A stretch of 64,000 nucleotides of DNA from the NCBI GenBank assembly GCA_030068145.1, contig JAPJBO010000006.1:771840-835839 (forward strand), in the 5' to 3' direction. The notes beneath the pieces are model-generated. The model was given only the letters and a program-made list of their open reading frames with translations, was not told the DNA's origin and searched no databases. The translations under genes and the position numbers were made by a program. The DNA is from Diplonema papillatum. Its lineage: Eukaryota; Euglenozoa; Diplonemea; Diplonemida; Diplonemidae. Positions 52,200-61,294 of this stretch are shown piece by piece. Position 1 is the first letter of the stretch; every line of letters starts with the position of its first letter.

Positions 52200-52295
52200 G
52201 TTTAATTGTGGCGGCGTTGCTTTAGTGTTTTTAATTATGGCGGACAGCCAAATCCGCCAGAATTAAAACCGCCACAAGTACCGTCTATCCTGTAG
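52200..52295 (+). repeat. Left ~96 bp inverted repeat
   Basis: Pairs with 54024-54119. It is internally self-complementary as well (TGGCGGACAGCC... and ...CCGCCAGAATTAAAACCGCC). Confidence 0.85.
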
Positions 52296-52850
52296 CGCAA
52301 TTGCTTTTTGCTTTAGTGCGGTATAAGTTTTCCTTACCGTGGTTAAGAGCGCAATTTGTTGCGTTGTCCAACCCTGCCCAGTAGCATCCCTGAGCACCTC
52401 TGGGTACCCCCCGCTGACGGAGTCCATGTGTCTGCTTCCACGTGGTCGCTTTTTGCGGTGGCAGGTTAGACTGGTGTTTCTTTTCCGACAATAGGCTGAA
52501 CAGTATACGTTCTTCTAATACCTGCCCTGAAAGTCTTTTTGGGCGAAATAGCTTTTCGGGTGCAGATCCTGACGAAAGCCACAGGCCTCCTAAATATGTG
52601 GGTTTCTTGCGCAGAAAAGCGGATTGTTTCTGCTGTGCCAAGGAAGTTGAAGAATGGCTAAAGATATTGAAGATGTAAGCTGACAACCAGTTCTGCCCAC
52701 GGAGTGTCGGAGTCTTCAAGAAAGATGTAAAGCTTGTGCACCCGCTTCACAATGACTTCCTTGACGACTGCCGCTTCAAACCCTGGATTGAGGGTCATTT
52801 GCACGAGTGTCTCCCAGCTGCTTGCGTTCAGTTGTGGTCTTACGGGAGCA

Positions 52851-53918
52851 TCAGTCGGCTGTACCTGAGGCTTGCGTTCTTCCGGTTGTCGGCAATTCTT
52901 CCAGTTGTTCTCGATAGTCACTGATGCTTACCGTTTCGTGTCTCTCGGCTGTTTGCGTCCAGTCGTACTCTGAGGCCCCAGCCTCTGGCGAGCAATCTGG
53001 ATCCTCTGTGGCTGGCACGTGTGCTGCTGCCAGCTTTGTTTTGCCGTCGTTTTTCTCCTTCGAGCGCTTTCGCCCTATCCCAAAGTAGCGCGGCCACGAC
53101 CCGTACATGGCCCACAAGTGGTCGACTGCCAGAGCGGCGGACTCGCCCAGAATCTCCGGAATGGAGTAGTTCAAGACGAAGACCAGGAGTAACGGGGGAA
53201 GCAGCATCAGGTACGCACGGCGGGTTGTGATACAGAGCACCGAGTAAAAGTCCCAGTAACTCGACATGTAGGGAAACGCGATGTAGAGCATCGTGGGCGG
53301 GGAGAGCAGGCAGACGCCGGTGACGTATCGTGCAGTGATGGCACGCACGCTGGGGAGCTTGATCCACGTCCCATCTTGCATGAAGGATATCCCCGAGATG
53401 AGCATCACACCAGTGGTGCCCAGCATTGTCCAGTACTGCGCTGCGCAACACTCTGGCGAGGCGATGCCGAGCTGCTGCTTTCTGGCCCCTACCAGCATCT
53501 TGCGCTCCTGTTCCATCGCCTTGATATTCTCAGCCGCCTGTGCAATAGCCTGAGCCAACTCTTCTGCGGCAGCCAGTGCATCTTCGTCATGCGGGCCAAT
53601 CGTAAAGTCATCCCATGCCGATGTCGTGGCGAGAACAAAAATGACGCACCAGCATCCCAGCCCGATTCTCCCATAAAGCAAGACGATGACGCCCGTCCAC
53701 AGCCAATGGGCCCAAACGCCCCCGAGCAACAGGTACAGCCAGACCCCTACCCCCACCATCGCTACGTCCGCAACCGGACGGCAACGGCGGTTCCCAGCTG
53801 AGAGTGTAGACGACAAGCCCGCCAACAGCGAAGCGTACCGTGTGTCATGGCGGTCAACTGCACCCAGCAACGCACCGGAGGCGCTGTTCGCACTGCTTGG
53901 TGTAACAGCATCCGCCAT
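52851..53918 (-). CDS. Multi-pass membrane protein of unknown family
   Basis: 355 residues from ATG 53918. Hydrophobic segments at about 50-66, 68-88, 90-99, 165-180, 193-212 and 228-252 (for example VAMVGVGVWLYLLLGGVWAH, WTGVIVLLYGRIGLGCWCVI, LMLLPPLLLVFVLNY). Between the first and second groups is a ~50-residue Ala/Glu-rich helix likely to form a coiled coil (EDALAAAEELAQAIAQAAEN). The C-terminus is charged and cytosolic-looking. I recognise no family. Just past its stop, a minus frame at 52658-52921 shifted by one or two bases stays coding-like (ASSWETLVQM, KLYIFLEDSD), so a frameshift or intron may hide a longer C-terminus. It lies alone between the two inverted repeats. Confidence 0.7.
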   Translation of the reverse strand: MADAVTPSSANSASGALLGAVDRHDTRYASLLAGLSSTLSAGNRRCRPVADVAMVGVGVWLYLLLGGVWAHWLWTGVIVLLYGRIGLGCWCVIFVLATTSAWDDFTIGPHDEDALAAAEELAQAIAQAAENIKAMEQERKMLVGARKQQLGIASPECCAAQYWTMLGTTGVMLISGISFMQDGTWIKLPSVRAITARYVTGVCLLSPPTMLYIAFPYMSSYWDFYSVLCITTRRAYLMLLPPLLLVFVLNYSIPEILGESAALAVDHLWAMYGSWPRYFGIGRKRSKEKNDGKTKLAAAHVPATEDPDCSPEAGASEYDWTQTAERHETVSISDYREQLEELPTTGRTQASGTAD

Positions 53919-54023
53919 TATTCATACGAGCATGCAGTTTGTTCTGACACCTTTTTTCGGAGGGTTGGATACACACTGCACTTTAATCGATGGTCACTCT
54001 GTGGCACTCTATGTAGTGGTTCT

Positions 54024-54119
54024 CTACAGGTTAGACGGTAATTCTGGCATTTGTAGTTCTGGCGGGATGTGGCTGTCCGCCAGAAATAAAAACGCCAGAA
54101 TTAACGCCGCCACAACTAA
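54024..54119 (-). repeat. Right ~96 bp inverted repeat
   Basis: Partner of 52200-52295. Ends about 105 bp upstream of the membrane-protein start codon, so it probably overlaps the promoter. Confidence 0.85.
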
Positions 54120-54377
54120 AAGCGCACTGTCAGATCCCGCCCACTGCTCTGTACCGACTAGGATATCTCCGTTTCCCTTTCGTATTTCTGTTTGCACTCC
54201 CCTGGTTCCCGTTTGCTGGCGATTCCCGTTCAGCTCATGCCCTTTTATTTGTGTGCCAAGCTGACTGTGCTCCGTCTGAGCAAGAACCCTGGCGCCCTTT
54301 ATGGTAGAAGTCCGGCATAGGCTGGGTACACATCGAAACACACCTCAGTGAGAGAAGGGAGTAGGTACACCGATAAG

Positions 54378-54974
54378 ATGGCGCGTAGAAGGGAGGATCA
54401 GTTGATGAAGGACTTCACCGACACTGCGCTCAACGCTGCTAAACTGGACAGAACGAAACAGGAGGCGGAGCCTACCACATGCGTCGTGCTCACAGATGAG
54501 GACATCAAAGCAGTCACGGACCTCGCGCGGAGCCTGGGCGGCGCATGTGCAGCACGGAGGTGGAACGCCAAAAACCCCGACAAACCGGTGGGTGATCGTG
54601 CGGTACAACGTTACAAACTGTACTACGACCGCAACCGCGCATACTACGTTCCTGTGAGGAGAGGGCCGAAGGAGATTGTAGGCACTGAGGAGAAGCAGAC
54701 CTTATGTAAGACATTTGACGACGTGAGGCGGGCGGGTATGCTGGTGTCGGCGCCGCTATTCGCAGCGATAGCGAGGGGTATTGTCCAGCGATCCCGCCCC
54801 GCAGTTGGGCAGCAAAAGAGGGTTGAGCTCTGGGCCGGTGCGGGAGCTTCCCGGCGCGGAGAAGAATGGAGATGGAGGTGTTGCGCTCAGGAGCAGGGGT
54901 ATCAGGTGGGTGCGTCGTTGCCGGGTGACTCTCGCGCTGCTCTCCTCTCTCTCTTTCCTCATCCCTCTTCTTGA
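54378..54974 (+). pseudogene. N-terminal fragment resembling a pogo-type transposase DNA-binding region
   Basis: 198 codons from ATG 54378. Residues ~50-135 parallel the N-terminus of the 18 kb transposase: ACAARRWNAKNP, a VQRYKLYYDRN helix, then RRGPKEIVGTEEKQTL and FDDVRRAGMLVSAPLFAAIA (compare KRGRPSTLRKKETAIL and the following YSLVSVLAQTVA). After about residue 150 the sequence turns into Gly/Arg-rich text without a catalytic domain, so it is either truncated or shifted out of frame. Similarity is by layout and a few residues only. Confidence 0.5.
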
Positions 54975-55384
54975 ATCGCGAACGATTCTTTCCGTGGAAT
55001 GTTAACACCGCCATTTGAGATTATCGAGGCGAGGTCATGCCAGATTCGTTAGCTATGTCACTAGAGCGCTAAACATCAACGTAACTGCAAAGCAATATGC
55101 TCAACGTCTTACACAACGTTCTGCCGTGCACATTTGCTACGCAACGTTCTGCTAGACACCAACATAACTGCAAAGCAGTGTGGTTTTCTTTTCATCCTCG
55201 GGAATTTAGTTTTCCCAATAAAATCATTTATTCGGCAATAATTTCCGCCAATTTTGCCTCGGTGTCGGTTTTAGTCCCTCGGGAGGCCCTCGAGAACGTT
55301 GCGTAGCAGAACGTTGTGTGTCTGAGACATTGCGTAGCAGAACGTTGTGTAGGAGTGGAGTTGTTGTAAGTGACGGGTCACAGA
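54975..55384. other. AACGTTCTGC repeat patches, no gene
   Basis: TTGCGTAGCAGAACGTTGTG occurs at about 55298-55318 and 55331-55350, and inverted (CTACGCAACGTTCTGC) at about 55137-55152. AACATAACTGCAAAGCA-type phrases repeat near 55078 and 55162. Together they may be the outer end of the adjacent recombinase element. Confidence 0.6.
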
Positions 55385-56222
55385 TCAATGTGCCTGGTTG
55401 TTCTGCTGCAACTGGGGGAGTCCCGGCAGGTTGACGTTGTAGTTCACAACATACGATGCTGCTTGCATGGGCGCTTGCATGAAGGACTGCACAGGTGCTG
55501 TCGTGCTGGGTAGGACTGTTGGATGAGCGCGAATTTTCATCTGGTGAGACATCTGCCAATGTGCGTTGAGTGTGCTTGTAGTCCAAGTGGTCAGCCTGTT
55601 GAAGGGGAGCTGTGATTTCAACAAGAGGCAAATGGCCGCTGTCAGGTCGCCCTTCACTACCGTCCATCTGGATTGAGTGACCGGCATTGCTGCTCTCCCT
55701 TACGGGAGAGTGTACCAATCGATCACTACTTCGTCTTCGCGAATGTGGATGAAGTTCGCGGTGGCCAGCATTGACACCTCCGTCCATCTGGACGCTGTCT
55801 TCCACGCAATCAGCGCTGCAAGACACACACGAGGGCTCTGCCGGAATGCCCACGCCACGAGAACAGACTTCTCCATGGGAATTGCTTGATGAAGGGGAAT
55901 AGCCGCCCCACTGGCTCTGAGAGCTGCAGCCAAGCTGAGCAGCGGCTGATTGATCAAACCCATATGCCGGAACGTTCCAGAAAGTCCTTTGGCATATGTC
56001 AGCATCGCTTGCGGCCGCACCCCCGTAGCCAATACAAACAGGCATGCAGAGTCCGGGGTCGCTGGCATGTTGTTCTTTGACGTCCAAGCGATGAACCGCC
56101 TCCAAAGATTGCGGCGCTGTGCAGTCGTGGAAGCCGCCCACATTCCTGCAACAAGATTCCGAAGTCTCGTAGTTGCTGTGGCGCGTGAAACTACCTGCTC
56201 CCCAGTTTTCCGGAAGTGTGTA
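55385..56222 (-). pseudogene. Broken tyrosine recombinase (paralogue of the 56.6 kb gene)
   Basis: Aligns with the intact recombinase from TTAQRRNLWRRFIAWTS onward (plus gene: TTAQRQHLWRRFQAWTT) through CLAALIAWKTASRWTEV, which holds the first catalytic Arg, to EVVIDWYTLP. There an in-frame TAA replaces the Lys/Arg codons of the intact gene; the frame then resumes (MPVTQSRWTVVKGDLTAA) and finally loses similarity before the HxxR and Tyr boxes. So it is a nonsense-mutated, 3'-truncated copy, facing away from the intact gene, with a MITE inserted between the two. Confidence 0.82.
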
Positions 56223-56436
56223 TCATGCAGGGTCAAAACTTTGTGTCTTTTTAAAACGCTCCTGCGGGGCCGATGGAGCCCTATAAATTTTTTTGGAAAA
56301 AAAAAATTTTGCTCAACTTCCTCAAAAATTACTGCAGAGTTTGTTCCAAACTTTTAAAATTCAAAAAACCCATTTTTTTTCCGGAATTTTTTTTTTTGCC
56401 ATTTTCAAAAAGACACAAGGTTTTGACCCTGCATGC
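56223..56436 (+). mobile_element. TA-MITE copy (214 bp) between two divergent recombinase genes
   Basis: Inverted ends with TA at 56221-56222 and 56437-56438. Internal CTCAACTTCCTCAAAAATTA and CTGCAGAGTTTGTTCCAAAC as in other copies. Confidence 0.95.
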
Positions 56437-56604
56437 TACAACGTATTACAAAGCGGGCTTCCGAGCGCGCCTGTGAATGCACGCTCGTGCCACTGCACTC
56501 TCGACACCAATCAACTCGGCCCTACATATGGCAACGGGGCCCCAGTCGAGGCTCAACCTACTACCCTTCTCGGACGTGTGGTCCTTCAGCATCTTGCTGG
56601 AGGC

Positions 56605-57510
56605 ATGAACCCTACGACGGGTCGCAGAACTGGCAAGAACAAGACTACAACCGAGGTAGCGACAGCACGACTGCAAGAGCTCGTGGCACAGATGTGGGCA
56701 CATTCAACAACAGCCCAGCGCCAGCACCTGTGGAGGCGCTTCCAAGCTTGGACCACTTCCAACAACCTTCCGACCAATCCGGATTCAGCATGCCTTTTTG
56801 TGGCGGCTACCGGTATACGGAGACAGGGAATGCTGGCCTATGCGAAGAGCTTCTCCGGCATGTTTCGCCACATGGGAGTGCCCAACCAGCCTCTGCTGAG
56901 CATGGCAGCCGCACTGCGGGCTGTCGGGGCCGCAGTTCCGATACGGCAGGCATTGCCGATGGAAAAGCATCTTCTGGGTGCGTGGGCATTCAGCCAGCAA
57001 CCTCGGCTGTGTCTCGCGGCCTTGATAGCGTGGAAGTCAGCTTCACGGTGGGAGGAAGTGACAAAGTTGTCCACAGCGAACTTCCTTCTCGTCAGCCCCA
57101 CCGAGATTGTGATCGACTGGTTTACTCTTCCAAAGGGACGCCGAGCAATGCCGTTCACACCCTCCAGGTGGACGGTCATCAAGGGCGACTGGACACAGGC
57201 AATCTACGTGTTGCTGAAGTCGTTGTTGCCGTTCCAGAAACTCACAACTTGGACGACAGCGATGCTCATAGCAGAGTGGCGGAAAAGTCCCAACATGGTG
57301 GGGTACACAGCCCACAGCATCAAGAGGGGTGCGGTGACCCACCTTTTTCGCAAGGCCGACGAGGGCGAGCAGTTCCCAGTGGTGCTGATATCGAGGCTCG
57401 CGAAGCACAAGGCGCCGGAGCAAATCGCCGACACGACGCTGCGCTACGGGGGCGACCCTGTGGCAATGGCAAGATTGCTGGCCACCGCGACGGTTACCTC
57501 TCTCCTTTAG
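56605..57510 (+). CDS. Tyrosine recombinase (DIRS/Crypton-like integrase)
   Basis: 301 residues from ATG 56605; the frame is open back to the MITE at 56436, so the true start may have been further 5'. The N-terminal SAM-like core-binding region (TTAQRQHLWRRFQAWTTSNN) leads to a catalytic domain with the first Arg in WKSASRWEEVTKL, the second box in YTAHSIKRGAVTHLF (His..Arg-type, HSIKR) and the Tyr in DTTLRYGGDP near the C-terminus. This R...HxxR...Y order defines the family, whose members cut and rejoin circular element DNA. It is followed 140 bp later, same strand, by a reverse-transcriptase ORF, so both probably belong to one retroelement. In DIRS elements the recombinase lies 3' of the RT; here it is 5'. 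Confidence 0.88.
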   Translation: MNPTTGRRTGKNKTTTEVATARLQELVAQMWAHSTTAQRQHLWRRFQAWTTSNNLPTNPDSACLFVAATGIRRQGMLAYAKSFSGMFRHMGVPNQPLLSMAAALRAVGAAVPIRQALPMEKHLLGAWAFSQQPRLCLAALIAWKSASRWEEVTKLSTANFLLVSPTEIVIDWFTLPKGRRAMPFTPSRWTVIKGDWTQAIYVLLKSLLPFQKLTTWTTAMLIAEWRKSPNMVGYTAHSIKRGAVTHLFRKADEGEQFPVVLISRLAKHKAPEQIADTTLRYGGDPVAMARLLATATVTSLL

Positions 57511-58204
57511 ATGGGTTTCTGACTTCTTTTTCGCAACCTCTGTTCCAACAACATAGCAGGTTCTCTATCACCAGGAGAAGCAAGAGGACAAGGTTGCCGG
57601 AGTCAGAGACTGAGAGGGCATCGCCTCTGCATGTTTCAGGCATTCCGCCCATGGATGTCGAAGAGCTGAAGAGCAGAATGTCACCGTCAGCCCTTCGTAG
57701 ATTCGAAAAAGTATGGCGCTTGACCTTTTTCTCTCAGGACTTCAAGAATGCCACACAGAGCTTTTACGATCGGCCATCGATGTTCACAAGATCACACGCT
57801 GTAACACTCTTTGAACGCGGCATCGTTTCAAAAGCCGAAGGGCCAGGACCGTATCAGAATATCCCTTTCACTGTTCTTGAAGAGAAAGAGAGCGGTCTGC
57901 GTCAGAGATTCATCCTGTGGACGAGGGAGGCAAATGAACTCCTCGGAAATCAAGGATATGAGGCACAAGTGCCGATTGAGCACATATCAGCTTACCTGCC
58001 TGCCGTAAACAGCGACAGCGGCACAACACGGGACTTTAGAACTGGGTTTTACGCAATTGAAATACCTGTCCAGTGCCGGTGGCTCTTCCGCTTTTCCGAT
58101 GCGGATGGCAATTGGTGGGCGATGAACCGCTTGCCGATGGGACACTGTTGTGCTCCCGAATTGATGCACACACTAGCTGCTGTGGCAGCGGGTGATCCAG
58201 TTTA

Positions 58205-58418
58205 TCATGCAGGGTCAAAACCTTGTGTCTTTTTAAAACGCTCCCGCGGGGCCGATGGAGCCCTAAAAAAAATTTTGGAAAAAAAAAAAATTGCTCAACT
58301 TCCTCAAAAATTGCTGCAGAGTTTGTTCCAAACTTTTAAAATTCAAAAAACCCATTTTTTTTCCGAATTTTTTTTTTTGGCCATTTTCAAAAAGACACAA
58401 GGTTTTGACCCTGCATGT
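58205..58418 (+). mobile_element. TA-MITE copy inside the RT gene (in frame)
   Basis: TA at 58203-58204 and 58419-58420. With its duplication it adds exactly 72 codons and contains no stop in the RT frame. Confidence 0.96.
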
Positions 58419-58526
58419 TATGTGCGACCAGCATATGCGGCCAAGGGTGTGACTGCACACGTATGGATTGACAACATCCGATACACTGGCCGAACCAATG
58501 CAGTGAAAAGGGAGTCAGCCCGCTTA

Positions 58527-58740
58527 GCATGCAGGGTCAAAACCTTGTGTCTTTTTGAAAATGGCAAAAAAAAAATTTCCGGAAAAAAATTGGGTTTTTT
58601 GAATTTTAAAAGTTTGGAACAAACTCTGCAGTAATTTTTGAGGAAGTTGAGCAAATTTTTTTTTTTCCAAAATTTTTTTTAGGGCTCCATCGGCCCTGCG
58701 GGAGCGTTTTAAAAAGACACAAGGTTTTGACCCTGCATGT
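58527..58740 (-). mobile_element. TA-MITE copy inside the RT gene (opposite orientation)
   Basis: TA at 58525-58526 and 58741-58742. Brings a stop codon into the RT frame at 58632-58634. Confidence 0.96.
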
Positions 58741-58962
58741 TAGACAGAACAGCCGAGCAGTGTGCGATTTCATGGAAGCATGAAGACTCACAGACAGATG
58801 CAAAGCAGTACACATTTTTAGGTGTAGACTGGGATCAGGTTGCTGCACCCTCCATAGCGGAGGTAAAAGAGGTAGCTGCGGCACTCGAGGAATGGAAGAT
58901 GCCGGATATAGAAAGCATGGCACAGATTGACGTGCCAGTCGCTGAACTGGTGAAAGGGGGTA

Positions 58963-59175
58963 TCATGCAGGGTCAAAACCTTGTGTCTTTTGAAAATGGC
59001 AAAAAAAAAAAATCCAGAAAAAAACTGGGTTTTTTGAATTTTAAAAGTTTGGAACAAACTCTGCAGTAATTTTTGAGGAAGTTGAGCAAAATTTTTTTTT
59101 TCCAAAAAAAATTTTAGGGCTCCATCGGCCCCGCGGGAGCGTTTTAAAAAGACACAAGGTTTTGACCCTGCATGG
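58963..59175 (-). mobile_element. TA-MITE copy inside the RT gene (third)
   Basis: TA at 58961-58962 and 59176-59177; 213 bp. Confidence 0.96.
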
Positions 59176-59834
59176 TATGTCCAAGGCGATCGTGGGGTAT
59201 ATCCGCGCAGTCGGGCTGAAGATACAGTCACCAACTCGAGTACCGGAAACGCCAGGCAAGACGAGAAGCGAACCGAAAAGAATGATAAACATCGAAAGAC
59301 GGCTTATTGATCTCAATCTCACCGAGATCCCTTCGATCCTGAAGCCTGATACAGCCCTTGTGAAGGCCATACTGGTGCAAACAGAGGCCGGTGTTCGTGT
59401 TCCACTGGGCTTTTCGCCGAAGAAGACGCCACTATTTCCGGCTAAGGCCGACGCACACAGCATAGCCTTCTCCCCGATGGCGACAAGAGTCGATGAGATC
59501 GTTCTTCAAGAGGCGAAAGACCAACTCGGCTCGGCGGTCGAAACCGCCCATAAAAACATCTTGTTGGACATCTCCTCGAAGGTCGACAAAGATGTCATGC
59601 CGAGTACGACACACGTGCTGATGAGGATCCGCCACGCCGTCGCTTTGCTGGTGTGCGAGGTGGTGCAGCCGAAGGACGCACTGCGTTTGATGATCATGGT
59701 CGTCGGCCTACTACCCCTAGTTGCTTCGCACACGAGCTCAAAAGGCTCATACCAAGCAGGCTTCAAGTACGAGGAGTTTGCCATGAAACAAGCGACTGAG
59801 AGCTGGCATGTGTAAAGTATGCGTAGCATACCTA

Positions 59835-60047
59835 TCATGCAGGGTCAAAACCTTGTGTCTTTTTGAAAATGGCAAAAAAAAATTTCCAGAAAAAAAATGG
59901 GGTTTTTGAATTTTAAAAGTTTGGAACAAACTCTGCAGTAATTTTTGAGGAAGTTGAGCAAAATTTTTTTTTTCCAACATTTTTTTTTGGGGTCCATCGG
60001 CTCCGCGGGAGCGTTTTAAAAAGACACAAGGTTCTGACCCTGCATGC
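59835..60047 (-). mobile_element. TA-MITE copy
   Basis: TA at 59833-59834 and 60048-60049; just downstream of the RT stop. Confidence 0.95.
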
Positions 60048-60051
60048 TATA

Positions 60052-60265
60052 CCATGCAGGGTCAAAACCTTGTGTCTTTTTGAAAATGGCAAAAAAAAAA
60101 ATTCTGGAAAAAAAATGGGTTTTTTGAATTTTAAAAGTTTGGAACAAACTCTGCAGTAATTTTTGAGGAAGCTGAGCAAAAAATTTTTTTTCCAACTTTT
60201 TTTTTTGGGGTCCATCGGCTCTGCAGGAGCGTTTTAAAAAGACACAAGGTTCTGACCCTGCATGA
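60052..60265 (-). mobile_element. TA-MITE copy, almost abutting the previous one
   Basis: TA at 60050-60051 and 60266-60267. Only TATA separates it from the preceding copy. Confidence 0.95.
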
Positions 60266-60383
60266 TACTTAACATTGAACCGCCCAAAATCGTGGTTCAA
60301 TGTTAAGTATAGGTAATTACCTATACTTAACATTGAACCATGATTTTGGGCGGTTCAATGTTAAGTATAGGTAATTACCTATA

Positions 60384-60597
60384 CCATGCAGGGTCAAAAC
60401 CTTGTGTCTTTTTGAAAATGGCAAAAAAAAAAATTCCGGAAAAAAATTGGGGTTTTTGAATTTTAAAATTTTGGAACAAACTCTGCAGTAATTTTTGAGG
60501 AAGTTGAGCAAATTTTTTTTTTTCCAAAAAAATTTTTAGGGCTCCATCGGCCCCGCGGGAGCGTTTTGAAAAGACACAAGGTTTTGACCCTGCATGA
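60384..60597 (-). mobile_element. TA-MITE copy within the palindromic satellite
   Basis: TA at 60382-60383 and 60598-60599. Confidence 0.95.
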
Positions 60598-60665
60598 TAC
60601 TTAACGCTGAACCCATACCTATACTTAACATTGAACCGCGATTTTGGGTGGTTCAATGTTAAGTA

Positions 60666-60860
60666 TCATGCAGGGTCAGAACCTTGTGTCTTTTTAAAAC
60701 GCTCCCGCAGGGCCGATGGACCAAAAAGAAAATTTGCTCAACTTCCGTAAAATTACCGCAGAGTTTGTTCCAAAATTTTAAAATTCAAACAACCCATTTT
60801 TTTTCTGGAAATAAAATTTTGGCCATTTCCAAAAAGACACAAGGTTCTGACCCTGCATGG
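60666..60860 (+). mobile_element. TA-MITE copy, 195 bp internal-deletion variant
   Basis: TA at 60664-60665 and 60861-60862; shortened A/T tracts inside. Confidence 0.93.
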
Positions 60861-60938
60861 TATAGGTAATTACCTATACTTAACATTGAACCACCAAAAA
60901 CCATGGTTCAGCGTTAAGTATAGGTAATTGATTGTGTA

Positions 60939-60972
60939 GCATGACAAGACACAAGGTTTTGACTCTGCATGG
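60939..60972 (+). mobile_element. Minimal 34 bp TA-MITE remnant
   Basis: GCATG directly joined to ACAAGACACAAGGTTTTGAC and CTCTGCATGG-type end, TA outside both (60937-60938, 60973-60974). Looks like an extreme internal deletion or an abortive excision. Confidence 0.75.
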
Positions 60973-61019
60973 TAGACATTTCCTCACCACCAGAGCCTCA
61001 AGAGGGTGGTAGACTACGT

Positions 61020-61215
61020 GGCGCGTTTTTTTTTTTCAGGTGGAGTGTCGAGGACTTGCGGCATAGCCAGCCCCCCTAATCTCCACCCCTCTCTTTTTAA
61101 GGTTTTTTTTTGGTTTTTTTTGGTGGGGAGAGGATCCCTTTTTCTGTTTTTTTTGTTTTTTTTTTGGTATTTTTTTTGTCTCAATGTGTTTTTTTTTTTT
61201 TGGTATTTTTTTACT
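61020..61215 (-). other. T-rich stretch (A-rich on the minus strand) 3' of the next gene
   Basis: T6-T13 runs separated by GG/CTG, immediately after the stop of the minus-strand unit at 61295. Could be a decayed poly(A) tail. Confidence 0.6.
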
Positions 61216-61294
61216 GCAGATCAGGGATGGTGCTAAGAAACACCCATTCTGAACAGAATGAACAGGGGAGGAAGAAAAGGAAAAAAATAAAGAA

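Larger units (their letters stand above)
52200..54119. mobile_element. Candidate element: membrane-protein gene enclosed by ~96 bp inverted repeats
   Basis: 52200-52295 and 54024-54119 match in inverted orientation over their whole length. Shared blocks are TTGTGGCGGCGTT, GCGTTTTTA (GTGTTTTTA on the left), TGGCGGACAGCCA, ATC(C)CGCCAGAA and TACCGTCTA.CCTGTAG. The only substantial gene between them is the 355-residue membrane protein. No transposase and no clear target duplication were found. Two independent short insertions on either side of a host gene would look the same. Confidence 0.6.
57651..59815 (+). pseudogene. Reverse transcriptase ORF split by three TA-MITEs
   Basis: Starts at ATG 57651 (MDVEELKSRMSPSALRRFEK). 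RT landmarks: TRDFRTGFYAIEIPVQCRWLF (motif A, given in part), WAMNRLPMGHCCAPELMHTL (motif B), AHVWIDNIRYTGRTN (motif C, Asp-Asn in place of Asp-Asp), and KQYTFLGVDWD (the FLG box). MITEs interrupt it at 58205-58418, 58527-58740 and 58963-59175. Each MITE plus one TA is 216, 216 and 215 bp; leaving them out gives one frame from 57651 to the stop at 59815, about 505 codons. The first MITE is itself readable, so the raw frame is open to 58634; the second adds a stop. The last ~220 codons have no domain I know. Motif C with Asn is unusual. Confidence 0.8.
60266..60938. repeat. Palindromic satellite (CTTAACATTGAACC ... GGTTCAATGTTAAG)
   Basis: Repeated mirror pairs TACTTAACATTGAACC / GGTTCAATGTTAAGTA joined by TATAGGTAATTACCTATA, itself a palindrome. 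Units are visible at 60266-60383, 60598-60665 and 60861-60930, interrupted by two MITEs. Confidence 0.92.

Noticed and set aside
58203..59177. MITEs acting as introns (introner-like)
   Set aside because: The borders TA-NCATGCAGG...CCTGCATGN-TA do not give consistent GT..AG sites in frame; only one copy is followed by a usable AG.
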